A stretch of DNA of 64,000 nt, from positions 124,001-188,000 of the forward strand of contig NZ_MZNT01000013.1 in assembly GCF_002042965.1 (NCBI RefSeq). Direction: 5' to 3'. Position 1 is the stretch's first letter. Each line of letters opens with the position of its first letter. Both the position numbers and the translations under genes were made by a program. This DNA is from Paenibacillus sp. 32352. Lineage in GTDB: Bacteria; Bacillota; Bacilli; Paenibacillales; NBRC-103111. Shown in pieces: positions 32,050-40,552 of the stretch. A model generated the notes under the pieces. That model worked only from the letters and a program-made list of their open reading frames with translations. It was not told where the DNA came from and did not search any database.

Positions 32050-33852
32050 ATGTCGAATTCGATGTATCACCGTTCCAGCCGGTACCTGTACGCCTCCTCT
32101 CTTCTGCTCGTGCTTATGGTCTGCCTGGCCGGCTTCAAGAGCTATGCCAGCTGGGTGAAGGTGGACCTGTATGCCCAAGCGGAGAAGGAGCAAGCCGCAG
32201 GCCATGATCTTGAAGCGGAGGCGCTGTACCAGAAGGCCCGTTCCAACACGATGATCAATTATAAAAACCGGGAGATCGATGCGGCGCTGGAAGCGCTGCG
32301 CCCGGCAACCGAGCTCAAACGGGGACTGATGTCGATCGTATCGGACATCCAATCGGCCGTTCCGCTCAACGATGTGCCGACGCTGGTCAAGGCATACGAT
32401 TCCTATCAGAGCATTAAAGCGGATTATTCGTCCCGGGACGAAACGGCGCAACAACGGTTTGCCGATGCCGAAGCCGCTTACCAAGTGGAGAAGCAGTTAA
32501 CGGAGGCTTTCGCCGGCGTAAAGGAAGGCTTGTTAAAAAGCCTGCAAACCGCTGTTTCCAAAAAGGCTTTCGATAACGAAAATGCAATTGCTTACTTGGC
32601 GCAAATCCCGGCCGTCTATTTCAAGGATGAAAAAACGAAAAAACAGGAGCTTGCATCACGGCTGAAAGCCTATGATCAGGCCCGCATGGAGTCGGTTTTT
32701 CAGAAAAAATCGTTCGGCGAAGCCGTGGATGAAGCGGTGCGAATCCGCAAATTTTACACATCCAATAGCATTCAAGCGGAATGGCTCGGGCCATTGATAG
32801 AGACGAATATACAAAATGCGCTTGCGGCGATGCTGAAGAAAACCGACTTGAAAGCCTTTATCGATAATTCGCAAAAGGTGCTTAGCGTCAAAGAGCTGGC
32901 TGATTCCCGAACCAAGCTCAGCACCTATGTCCAAAATGCCATGAGGGGTCAATTCACCCGGGCTGAGCAGCTCGTATCCGCCAAAAAATTCGCCGAAGCG
33001 ATTGAGCTTTATACGGTGCTGAACAGCTATAAGGACACCAGCAAAGAGATTCGCGATGCGGAGCTTCACTGGCTCCAGGCCGATCCTTCGCAGCTGCTTC
33101 GCAAAGCGCTGGATGCCAACGTCAAGCTCACGAATATCGCGAGCGCCAAAGGCCTATGGGGCTCGCAGCTCGCTGCGGCAGCCGTTGCGGACAATCAATC
33201 CGTCGTCCTGGTGCGGCTGATGCCGGATCAAAGCATCAATCAAGCGGCGGCTTCCATTGACGGGAAGCAGAATATCAAATCGATCACGTTGACAGATCAA
33301 TTTACGATGCGCGGGCTTCCCGTTCTTCTGATCGAGGCGGAGAGCAAGCAGCGCAAAGCCAGATATATAGTCTATGAAGCCCAGTCGGCGGACCTGCGCA
33401 AGCTGCTGGACATTGAAGCCGACGGGCTCGTTCAGGAACGGCCCGGCATACTGGCAGTGGATCATGCAGCCGGAGAGCCTGCCGGACAAAAGACGTACTA
33501 CGAGTACAAGGACGGCCAGTACGCCGTATCCAAAATGAAAACGGAAGCGGCGGATATTGCGCTGAGCGAGCTTCCGAAGCAAAAGATCGGCTCTCTTGTT
33601 CGCTTTCCTTGCACGATAGTGTCTGTGGACGGGGACACCGCCGTCGTTCAGCTGAATAACGATTATGTGCTCTTGAACGGCAGCATGAAATTCAAGCCGG
33701 GGCCGGTTACAGTCACAGGTACTTATGTCGATAAAAGCCGTGTAAGTGTCGGCTCCTCCCAGACCGCAACCGCCTATAAAATTGCGGTGACCGCCCTCAC
33801 CTCAAGCGAGCCGGCGGCAACCGAAGCGGCCAATCGGCGCCTTCTTCCATAG
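32050..33852 (+). CDS. membrane-anchored helical-repeat protein, unknown function
   Basis: 600 residues. One N-terminal membrane anchor (L-Y-A-S-S-L-L-L-V-L-M-V-C-L-A-G-F, about 12-30) puts the rest outside. Residues 40-350 are helical with TPR-like A-E-K-E-Q-A-A-G-H-D-L-E-A-E-A-L-Y-Q-K-A and F-A-E-A-I-E-L-Y-T-V-L segments; the last ~200 are strand-rich. The ribosome binding site AGGAGGG lies about 10 nt upstream, inside the end of the previous gene. No enzymatic motif. It closes the plus-strand arm, so the divergent region at 30.71-30.95 kb probably controls it together with the tubulin arm. Its exposed repeats could interact with the beta repeats of the GAP1-like protein; that is speculation. 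Confidence 0.74.
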   Translation: MSNSMYHRSSRYLYASSLLLVLMVCLAGFKSYASWVKVDLYAQAEKEQAAGHDLEAEALYQKARSNTMINYKNREIDAALEALRPATELKRGLMSIVSDIQSAVPLNDVPTLVKAYDSYQSIKADYSSRDETAQQRFADAEAAYQVEKQLTEAFAGVKEGLLKSLQTAVSKKAFDNENAIAYLAQIPAVYFKDEKTKKQELASRLKAYDQARMESVFQKKSFGEAVDEAVRIRKFYTSNSIQAEWLGPLIETNIQNALAAMLKKTDLKAFIDNSQKVLSVKELADSRTKLSTYVQNAMRGQFTRAEQLVSAKKFAEAIELYTVLNSYKDTSKEIRDAELHWLQADPSQLLRKALDANVKLTNIASAKGLWGSQLAAAAVADNQSVVLVRLMPDQSINQAAASIDGKQNIKSITLTDQFTMRGLPVLLIEAESKQRKARYIVYEAQSADLRKLLDIEADGLVQERPGILAVDHAAGEPAGQKTYYEYKDGQYAVSKMKTEAADIALSELPKQKIGSLVRFPCTIVSVDGDTAVVQLNNDYVLLNGSMKFKPGPVTVTGTYVDKSRVSVGSSQTATAYKIAVTALTSSEPAATEAANRRLLP

Positions 33853-33862
33853 GGAAAGGTCA

Positions 33863-33891
33863 TTTACAAACCTTGCGGAACCCATTATAAT
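33863..33891 (+). promoter_or_regulatory. sigma-A promoter of the HD-domain gene
   Basis: TTTACA (33863-33868), 17-bp spacer, TATAAT (33886-33891): four or five of six at -35 and a perfect -10. It sits immediately after the 33852 stop, so the HD gene is separately transcribed. It also shows that an in-frame ATG at 33890 lies inside the -10 box and cannot be the start. Confidence 0.75.
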
Positions 33892-33928
33892 GAAACTCTT
33901 TATCCATAAATTGGAACCGGGGGTGCAA

Positions 33929-34933
33929 ATGACCTTGACTTATGTCCCTATTCAACAAACATTCGGGCTTGATTCCGTATGGGAGCCGCTCTATCAGCTG
34001 ACGGTTCACCCGGAGCCTTTCGAAAGAGAGCTGTTTCAATGCCCGGCAGTAAGAAGATTAAAGCATCTGCATCATTATGGCGCAGGTGCTTTATTCAGTC
34101 CTGTCACCCATTCCCGCTTCGAGCATACGGTCGGTGTCTGGGCGCTCCTGCGTCATTTTTTCCCCGGCCAGCGAGAATGGCATGCCGCAGCTATCCTGCA
34201 TGACATCGGACATCTTCCTTTTTCCCACACGATAGAGCAGGCACTTGGGATAAGCCATCATCAAATGACGGAGGAGGCCATAGCGGAGCCGCCGGTTTCC
34301 GAGATTTTAACCCGCCACGGCTTATCGCCGCAGCGGATCATCGAGCTGCTGAACTCCGACTCCCCATTGACGCATCGGTCCGATTGGCTGGGTATTGACC
34401 ATCTCGACAGCTTTTTGCGGGATACCTATATGGCTGGCCGGTATAAGCTCCCTCCATCGGAAATCGTACACCGCATCCGCTTTCACGGCATTTATATGGA
34501 TACCGATGAAGAAACGGCCCTCCACCTGCTGAACGCTGTAATCAACGATAACCTCATGTTTTTGCATCCGCCGTTTTTGGCGATGGATGATTTGCTGTCC
34601 CGTGCTGTTCATTTGTTCTGCTATGAACAGCCAGGCATGCAGCTGGCTATTGCGCGAATGACTGACGCTGAGCTGCTGTCACTGCTGCAATCCGCCGCAG
34701 ATGCTTGTCCGGAATTGAACGGCACACTGCACGTTCTGCTCAGGGAGCCTCACAAAATAGAAAGCTGCGGCGAGACGGATCCGGGGGCAAGGAAAGTCGG
34801 TATCCGCAAGCTATACCTCAAGCAGCCGTTAGTCGGCGGCCTTCCGTTAAGCAGCATAAACCCTGCGGCCCAAGAAGCCTTGGGGAAGCTGGAATCGCTG
34901 CCCAGAGCCTGTTACTATCGGCTTCGTCCCTGA
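33929..34933 (+). CDS. HD-domain phosphohydrolase (dGTPase/SAMHD1-like)
   Basis: 334 residues from the ATG at 33929 (GGGGGTG three to five bases upstream); an upstream in-frame ATG falls in the promoter. The HD metal motifs are clear: T-H-S-R-F-E-H-T-V-G-V near 66, I-L-H-D-I-G-H-L-P-F-S-H near 99, H-H-Q-M and G-I-D-H-L-D near 170. The R-F-E-H-T and H-D-I-G-H-x-P-F-S-H arrangement is that of the YwfO/dGTPase branch, which removes triphosphate from nucleotides or cleaves other phosphoesters. Independent promoter and hairpin make it a stand-alone unit; I see no reason to add it to the tubulin/GTPase operon beyond adjacency. Confidence 0.85.
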   Translation: MTLTYVPIQQTFGLDSVWEPLYQLTVHPEPFERELFQCPAVRRLKHLHHYGAGALFSPVTHSRFEHTVGVWALLRHFFPGQREWHAAAILHDIGHLPFSHTIEQALGISHHQMTEEAIAEPPVSEILTRHGLSPQRIIELLNSDSPLTHRSDWLGIDHLDSFLRDTYMAGRYKLPPSEIVHRIRFHGIYMDTDEETALHLLNAVINDNLMFLHPPFLAMDDLLSRAVHLFCYEQPGMQLAIARMTDAELLSLLQSAADACPELNGTLHVLLREPHKIESCGETDPGARKVGIRKLYLKQPLVGGLPLSSINPAAQEALGKLESLPRACYYRLRP

Positions 34934-34955
34934 TAGCAGAGCCTGCAGGTTCGTT

Positions 34956-34975
34956 TCAGAGAGACCGCTCTCTGA
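34956..34975 (+). terminator. hairpin after the HD-domain gene
   Basis: TCAGAGAG and CTCTCTGA around ACCG, 23 bp past the stop. A perfect eight-base stem but no T-run, so a terminator is likely rather than certain. Confidence 0.45.
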
Positions 34976-35073
34976 TAAAGCTCATTCATCAGGAGCAGCA
35001 TACAATGCTCAGCGCATATGCGGTATGAAGCAGGAGATCCGATTCGCTTGGTGTACATAGCCGGGCGCCCCCA

Positions 35074-35116
35074 TAAAAAAAGACTTCTCCACCGGTAGAC
35101 GATGACCGGGAAGAAG
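35074..35116 (-). terminator. terminator of the ABC/two-component operon
   Basis: On the minus strand CTTCTTCCCGGT pairs with ACCGGTGGAGAAG and is followed by TCTTTTTTT, 20 bp past the YesN-type gene: a standard intrinsic terminator. Confidence 0.82.
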
Positions 35117-35135
35117 CCGCGCCGATTCATAAAGG

Positions 35136-36644
35136 TTATAGGGAAGTCTGTCTGGATCTTCGATAGTCCGAAGGATACATGCCGACCATTTCCGTAAAAA
35201 GCTTGGTGAAATGCCTTGTGCTGTAATACCCGACGCTTTCGGCAACCTGCTGTACCTGCAGGCCGCTATCCGCGAGCAGCTCCTTGGCCTTGAGTATCCG
35301 CAGCCGGGTGACATATTTCATAAAGGTCGATCCGGTTTTTTTATGAAACAGCGTGCTTAGATAGTTAGGCGTCACGTTCAAATCGGCCGCGATTTGACTG
35401 ATCCCGATATCCTTCATGTAGCTGCTCTCGATGTAGGCAATGACGCGCTCTACCCAATCGATCGGCTGCTCCATGCTTTGCGGTCCCAGCAGCTGACGGT
35501 CGCCTAGCGCCTGAAGGTACCGGAACCCCTCCTCAACCGTGCGAACAGGCGCTGCTTCACTGTCCCGAGGAAAGACACAGCCCATGTAGGTCAATAGGGC
35601 CTGCTCAACATGATGGTCCCGGGACAGGCCCGTACGGCCCCATAGCTGCCCCAATTCACCGATCGTTTGCTGAAACTGGACATACAGCTTGTTTTTGAAC
35701 TGCTGGCTTGCCATGATCATCAGCCTGCCGAGCTTAAGCTTCCCTTCCTGCTCCGCATGCGGCTCGAGCTCCTCCGTCATCCATGTGCGGTTCAGTCCGA
35801 GAACAGGGCGCAGCTCCGCCCATCGCTGCAGCCGCCCCATCTGGTCGACAAGCTCCTGAAAGCTTCGGCATTCCGAGGTTTGCATCAGCGTAACGGATGC
35901 CGCATTCCCGCTCAAGGTATTCAGCGTCCGTTCCAGCGCTTCCTGATGGCTCACTACCCGCTGTCTTGCTTCAATTCCCTTATCTGGCTCCCATGCGCTT
36001 ACCGACGCCATTTCGCCGCCAGGCAGCGCAAAGATACCGATATTCATGCCGCAGCCAAGAGAAGTGTTCATAAGGCTTCGTGCAGCGCGGCAAAGCTCAT
36101 GCTGCAGGGCAATCTGTTGATTCGCCGGCAAGGAGGAATCCAGGCAGACGAAGGTTCCATGGAAGCTGCCGCGATGGAATAAGCTATCCTCCGGCTCCGC
36201 CGTAATCGAGGTAAGACCATGAAATAGATTGAACAGCGTATTCTCGAACTGCTGATTCAACAACGCAATATACTGCTGATTGCTCGCATAAACCCGATGA
36301 AGCGTTCTTTGCAGCTCCTCCGGATCGACCGGCTTGAGCAAATATTCCGATGCTCCCAGCTTCAGCGCCTGCTGGGCAAAGGAAAATTCCGAGTACCCGC
36401 TTACTATGATCCACTGGGTCAACGGGGACAACAGCCTCCCCTGCTGGATCGCTTCGAGGCCGCTCAGTCTCGGCATCTTGATATCCACAATAGCGATATC
36501 CGGCAGGCAGCGCCCAACCAGGTCCAGCAGCTCCTCCCCATTCGCGGCCTCGCCGAGCACGTTCCATGAGCCTTCCATCTCTTCGAGCATGCTGGTCAGG
36601 CTGGACCGAACCAGGGCCTCATCGTCGGCGATTACGATATTCAT
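35136..36644 (-). CDS. YesN-type response regulator with AraC DNA-binding domain
   Basis: 502 residues. The receiver domain has the acidic pair (Asp7, Asp8), phospho-acceptor Asp54 in I-V-D-I-K-M-P and Lys104 in Y-L-L-K-P-V-D. A variable middle of about 250 residues precedes a two-helix-turn-helix AraC domain in the last 100 residues (I-A-A-D-L-N-V-T-P-N-Y-L-S and V-A-E-S-V-G-Y-Y-S-T-R-H-F). Its start overlaps the kinase stop by 4 bp, so the pair is translationally coupled. Regulators of this kind normally switch on the adjacent sugar transporter when the paired kinase senses the sugar, either directly or via the binding protein. Confidence 0.92.
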   Translation of the reverse strand: MNIVIADDEALVRSSLTSMLEEMEGSWNVLGEAANGEELLDLVGRCLPDIAIVDIKMPRLSGLEAIQQGRLLSPLTQWIIVSGYSEFSFAQQALKLGASEYLLKPVDPEELQRTLHRVYASNQQYIALLNQQFENTLFNLFHGLTSITAEPEDSLFHRGSFHGTFVCLDSSLPANQQIALQHELCRAARSLMNTSLGCGMNIGIFALPGGEMASVSAWEPDKGIEARQRVVSHQEALERTLNTLSGNAASVTLMQTSECRSFQELVDQMGRLQRWAELRPVLGLNRTWMTEELEPHAEQEGKLKLGRLMIMASQQFKNKLYVQFQQTIGELGQLWGRTGLSRDHHVEQALLTYMGCVFPRDSEAAPVRTVEEGFRYLQALGDRQLLGPQSMEQPIDWVERVIAYIESSYMKDIGISQIAADLNVTPNYLSTLFHKKTGSTFMKYVTRLRILKAKELLADSGLQVQQVAESVGYYSTRHFTKLFTEMVGMYPSDYRRSRQTSL

Positions 36645-38407
36645 CCTCTGTCCCCGCCTTTCAATGGAATCTGAAATCTAACTTGCGTTCCATCTCCAAC
36701 CGCGCTGTTCAACTGAAATACCGCCTGTTCAAAGGAGAGTCTCAAGCGTTCCTTTACATTCGATAACCCGACGCTTTCCGGCCCGCTTGAAGGGTCGAAC
36801 CCCACCCCGTCATCCTGAATGATGATTTCGAGCCATTCCTGCTCGTTATCCTCGCCGATGAATCGCGTATGCGCGGTAACGGCAAGAGAGCAAGGCCGAT
36901 CCAGGGGCTCGATGCCGTGAATCACGGCATTCTCCACAATAGGCTGCAAGAGCAGCTTGGGAATGCGGAAGGAACCGAGCTCCTCCTGCATTTCAATTCG
37001 AAAATGTAGTCTGTCCTGAAACCTCATCCGCTGCAGCTCGCCATATTTACGGAGAAACTCCAGCTCCTCCTCCAGCTTCACCCAATCGTTGCGTTCCAGA
37101 ATATATCTAAGCATACTGCTTAAGGACAGGATCGCTTTTTCCAGCAGCTGACGCTCCCCCTTCCGGTTCAGACCGATGAAGCCGCTGAGCGTATTGTATA
37201 GAAAATGGGGCTGAATCTGTGACTGCAGCGCCCGGTATTCCACTTCTCTTCTGCCTAGAGCCGCATGATATTCACGGTCGATCAGCTCCTTCAGCTGGGC
37301 AATCATCGTGTTGAGACTCATCCCGAGCTGGGCGATCTCGTCCTTGCCTCTAACCGCAAGCCTTGTCTGCAAGTCGCCTCTCTGGACCCTTTTCATAACG
37401 ACGACCATTTTTTTGAACGGGGTCACAATCCAGTGCGATACGGTAAAATACAGCAGCAGCGTAATGACCAGGCCGCCTAGCGCCAGCATCAATCCAACCC
37501 AGTAAATCCAGCTGAGCTGCGCTTTGACAACGGAATCCGGGAACAGCACGGCGATGCTCCAATTGGAGCTTGCGACCGTTTTGCTGACGACCTTATAGCT
37601 GTCATCGTCCCCCTTGATTTCATGCTGACCCTGGGCCAGCTGTCTAAGCATTGCTTGGGAAACATAGTAGTTGGCGTACAGCAGCTTCCGGTTGTTATCA
37701 AGGATCACTACGATCGCCTTATTGCTGAACGGCACATCTTTAATGATGCTTTCAAGCACGACCGTGTCGGCATCGGCCATCATAACGGCTAACGGCTTGC
37801 CGGAATCGGGGTCTTTAATAAGCCGGGCCACCGAGAACACTTGCTTCACATCGGACGTATTCAGATAATCCTGCAGATGGACGCTGATAAAAGCAACGGC
37901 CCCGTCCTTACGCACCGCTTCCTGGTACCAATCCTGCTCCTGGAACGGATAGCCGGGAACCGGTTCATTCATGCCGAAGGCGGAGGACACATACACCGAG
38001 CCGTCATACGGAATCAGCGTAGTCGCCAAAATATCTTTACGCGCATTGCGCAAAAACTTCGGAAGCATCAGGTTCAAGGATTTTTCCGCTTCCATCTTGG
38101 CATAATCGCTTGCCATGGCATACTGGTGGCTTGCCTTGAGCTTCAAGGCGACCATTACGTCATTGTTCAGATAAGGCGTAATCGTCATGCGCTCCAGATC
38201 ATCAACATACGTCATAATATTGTTCGTGAGCGCCGTTAAAGTCCCTTCGGTCAGTGTAGCCGTCTGCTCTCCGATCAGCTTCTCGTAGTAAGCGGGCACG
38301 CTGATCACAATCAGCGCCAAAGGGATTACAAGCGTTAACAGAAACAGCAAGGATAGCTTGGAACGGATCGAATACGCCAAATTCACGAGCGGCCACATCC
38401 CGACCAT
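36641..38407 (-). CDS. YesM-type sensor histidine kinase
   Basis: 588 residues: membrane helix 17-38, an extracytoplasmic dCache-like sensor of about 260 residues, a second helix 299-322, a HAMP linker to about 375, and a His_kinase/HATPase_c pair with H401 in Q-S-Q-I-Q-P-H-F-L-Y-N-T-L, the asparagine box L-L-Q-P-I-V-E-N-A-V and Q-D-D-G-V-G-F. No strong ribosome binding site precedes the first codon (ATG at 38407), so ATG at 38398 is also possible. It lies 98 bp after the permease gene and overlaps the regulator gene. Ligand unknown; an oligosaccharide handled by the adjacent transporter is most likely. Confidence 0.9.
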   Translation of the reverse strand: MVGMWPLVNLAYSIRSKLSLLFLLTLVIPLALIVISVPAYYEKLIGEQTATLTEGTLTALTNNIMTYVDDLERMTITPYLNNDVMVALKLKASHQYAMASDYAKMEAEKSLNLMLPKFLRNARKDILATTLIPYDGSVYVSSAFGMNEPVPGYPFQEQDWYQEAVRKDGAVAFISVHLQDYLNTSDVKQVFSVARLIKDPDSGKPLAVMMADADTVVLESIIKDVPFSNKAIVVILDNNRKLLYANYYVSQAMLRQLAQGQHEIKGDDDSYKVVSKTVASSNWSIAVLFPDSVVKAQLSWIYWVGLMLALGGLVITLLLYFTVSHWIVTPFKKMVVVMKRVQRGDLQTRLAVRGKDEIAQLGMSLNTMIAQLKELIDREYHAALGRREVEYRALQSQIQPHFLYNTLSGFIGLNRKGERQLLEKAILSLSSMLRYILERNDWVKLEEELEFLRKYGELQRMRFQDRLHFRIEMQEELGSFRIPKLLLQPIVENAVIHGIEPLDRPCSLAVTAHTRFIGEDNEQEWLEIIIQDDGVGFDPSSGPESVGLSNVKERLRLSFEQAVFQLNSAVGDGTQVRFQIPLKGGDRG

Positions 38408-38504
38408 GGTATATTGTTTAGTTCCATTTTATACCACCACGATACCGGGAGGGAAGAGAGCGCTTTCGTCATTTCGTCATGTCTAGAGATGGCGTTGAAG
38501 CCAT

Positions 38505-39326
38505 TCATCCCTTGACCGCACCGGAGGACAGACCGTGTATAAAATATTTTTGCAGGAACAAATAGAGCACGGTAATCGGTACCGCCGCCATGAACGAGCC
38601 TGCCGCTACCCAGCCGATGTTATTGTTATACTGTCCGAAAAAGCTCGACAGCGCCACCGTAATCGTTCGGGTCACCGGCTGCTGCAGGAAAAAGACGGAG
38701 AATTGGTAGTCGCTCCAAATCGTAACCCCGGTCAAGATCAGGACGGTGGCCGTCACCGGCTTCAGGAGGGGCAGCAGCACCCGGTAAAAGAGCCCGAGTC
38801 TCCCCGCGCCATCAATCATGGCGGCTTCATCCAGCTCCTTGGGAATGGTGCCGATAAACCCGGTGTACAAAAAAATCGTGATCGGAAGACTGAACGTAAT
38901 GTGCAGCATAATGATGCCCCAAAACCGGTTCATTCCCCCGATATCGACCATCAGCTTATAGAGCGGAACGAGAATCGTCAGCGGAGGCACGATCAGCGCT
39001 GATATAAAGACGGCGTACATGAATTTGTTCCAGCCTGTCTGGTATCGTGCCAACGGATAGGAAGCGATGGAGCCCAGTATGACAATGCCTGCCAACGCAA
39101 AAGCCGTTACCGTCACATTGTTCATAAATGCCCGGGCCAGGTTGGCTTCATGCCAGGCATTCAAAAAATTATCGAGATACAAATAGCCCGGCATGATCCA
39201 TTTGGAGCTGGGGTCGTCGATGGCCTTAAACGAGGTTGTGATCAAAATATAAAAAGGGAGAATGTGAATCAGACAGAGGACTCCCGAAACGATTTCCGCC
39301 CCCCAACGTACCGATGCTCTGCTCAC
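38505..39326 (-). CDS. sugar ABC transporter permease, MalG/UgpE type
   Basis: 273 residues, starting at a GTG that overlaps the stop of the other permease gene (GTGA) with GAGGTG upstream. Six membrane helices and the cytoplasmic EAA loop K-E-L-D-E-A-A-M-I-D-G-A-G (near 165-177) that docks on the ATPase. The C terminus ends Q-K-Y-F-I-H-G-L-S-S-G-A-V-K-G, the usual MalG-type ending. Partner of the 39323 permease and the 40553 binding protein. The ATPase gene is absent here; CUT1 systems in this group often use a shared MsmX-type ATPase encoded elsewhere. Confidence 0.92.
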   Translation of the reverse strand: MSRASVRWGAEIVSGVLCLIHILPFYILITTSFKAIDDPSSKWIMPGYLYLDNFLNAWHEANLARAFMNNVTVTAFALAGIVILGSIASYPLARYQTGWNKFMYAVFISALIVPPLTILVPLYKLMVDIGGMNRFWGIIMLHITFSLPITIFLYTGFIGTIPKELDEAAMIDGAGRLGLFYRVLLPLLKPVTATVLILTGVTIWSDYQFSVFFLQQPVTRTITVALSSFFGQYNNNIGWVAAGSFMAAVPITVLYLFLQKYFIHGLSSGAVKG

Positions 39327-40261
39327 GCGCTCACCTCTCTCTTTCGCAAATAGTACAGCACCGTGATGCTCACGATGGAAATCATCACAAACATCAGATT
39401 GCCGATTGCAGCAGCATACCCCGCATCCTCCCGGCCAAAATACAGCTGGTACATCAAGGTCGACAGTGAAGCGGAGGCGTAGCCGGGGCCGCTGTTCGTC
39501 ATGGCGGTAACCACGTCAAACAGCTTCAGTCCCCCGATGACGTTCAGCACGACGCTGACCGTAAAAGAAGGGGCCAACAGAGGCCAGGTTACATGTGCAA
39601 ATTTGGCGAAGGAGCCTGCCCCGTCGATTGTAGCGGCTTCATAGTAATCCTTGGGGATAATCTGCAGTCCGGCCAAAAAAATAATCATCGCAATTCCCAA
39701 GTACTGGTAAGTATTGACGAACGTAATGATCCATACATTGATTTTGGGACTGCCCAGCAAATTGACGGGCTTATCTTGAAACAGCAATAAAATATCGTTG
39801 ATCGCGCCGCCGTTATATTGAAAGAAAAAGTACCAGATGTAGCCCATAATGAGCGGGCTGATGATGGCGGGCAAATAAATGATGGTGCGGGTCAGCCCTC
39901 TTATGCGGATATTCCGGTTCAGGAAGAGCGCATAAGCCAGACCGATGATGTTCTGAAACAAGGCGCTCCCCAGGCCGTAGATGAGGGTGTTCTTAATGAC
40001 GTTGCTCATATCGGGGTCGGTCAGCATCCGCTTGTAGTTGCTCAGGCCGATCCACTTATATTCCTGGGAGTACCCGTTCCAATTGGTCATGGAGATCGAG
40101 ATGCCTTTCAGAAACGGGTAAAAAATGAACAAACAAAACAAGAGCAGCGCCGGAACGTACAGCAGGTTCAGCCATGCCGGCGAATGAAACCATTGCCGCC
40201 GGCGTTCGCGCCGGGGATGCGGCTTCGTGTGATGGCTTGTCTCTATAGGCGCAGGGGCCAT
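39323..40261 (-). CDS. sugar ABC transporter permease, MalF/UgpA type
   Basis: 312 residues from the ATG at 40261, eight bases after GGGTGG; a GTG four codons upstream has no room for a ribosome binding site. A basic N-terminal tail (R-R-E-R-R-R) precedes six membrane helices and the EAA loop K-D-Y-Y-E-A-A-T-I-D-G-A-G near 215. Forms the membrane channel with the MalG-type permease whose gene overlaps its end. It is separated from the binding-protein gene by a copy of the intergenic hairpin element, which may lower permease expression relative to the abundant binding protein; that effect is inferred. Confidence 0.92.
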   Translation of the reverse strand: MAPAPIETSHHTKPHPRRERRRQWFHSPAWLNLLYVPALLLFCLFIFYPFLKGISISMTNWNGYSQEYKWIGLSNYKRMLTDPDMSNVIKNTLIYGLGSALFQNIIGLAYALFLNRNIRIRGLTRTIIYLPAIISPLIMGYIWYFFFQYNGGAINDILLLFQDKPVNLLGSPKINVWIITFVNTYQYLGIAMIIFLAGLQIIPKDYYEAATIDGAGSFAKFAHVTWPLLAPSFTVSVVLNVIGGLKLFDVVTAMTNSGPGYASASLSTLMYQLYFGREDAGYAAAIGNLMFVMISIVSITVLYYLRKREVSA

Positions 40262-40359
40262 ATCGGCTTCCACCCTTCCGTGATAGCATCGGAGAGGCTT
40301 GATGCCCCTCCGGGATTGATGAGAACAAAGTATTTCAAAAGGATAGCAGGGAATCCGGT

Positions 40360-40474
40360 AAGGTATCCCCCTCCAGCCGCTGTTGTTATCAGGAAATTCT
40401 TTATTGTATACGTTTTTCAGCGGTCATTTCCTGATAACAAAGGCGGCCGCTATCGCTCTTCCGAGGGACACCTC
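40360..40474 (+). repeat. covarying intergenic hairpin element, copy D
   Basis: Inner stem TTGTTATCAGGAAAT (40383-40397) with ATTTCCTGATAACAA (40426-40440), perfect over 15 bp, followed by AAAGGCGGCCGCT. The outer arms (AAGGTATCCCC and AGGGACACCTC) pair imperfectly. No 39-bp unit is attached. It lies between a binding-protein gene and its permease genes. Confidence 0.85.
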
Positions 40475-40552
40475 ACCTTCTTCCACTATCCATTGCTGAA
40501 AACAAAAGTGACTTTCAATCTGACCGCAGGGACAAAAAGCCCCTCCGAAAGC

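Noticed and set aside
33890..33928. Earlier start for the HD-domain gene
   Set aside because: That ATG overlaps the TATAAT box, upstream of the predicted transcription start.
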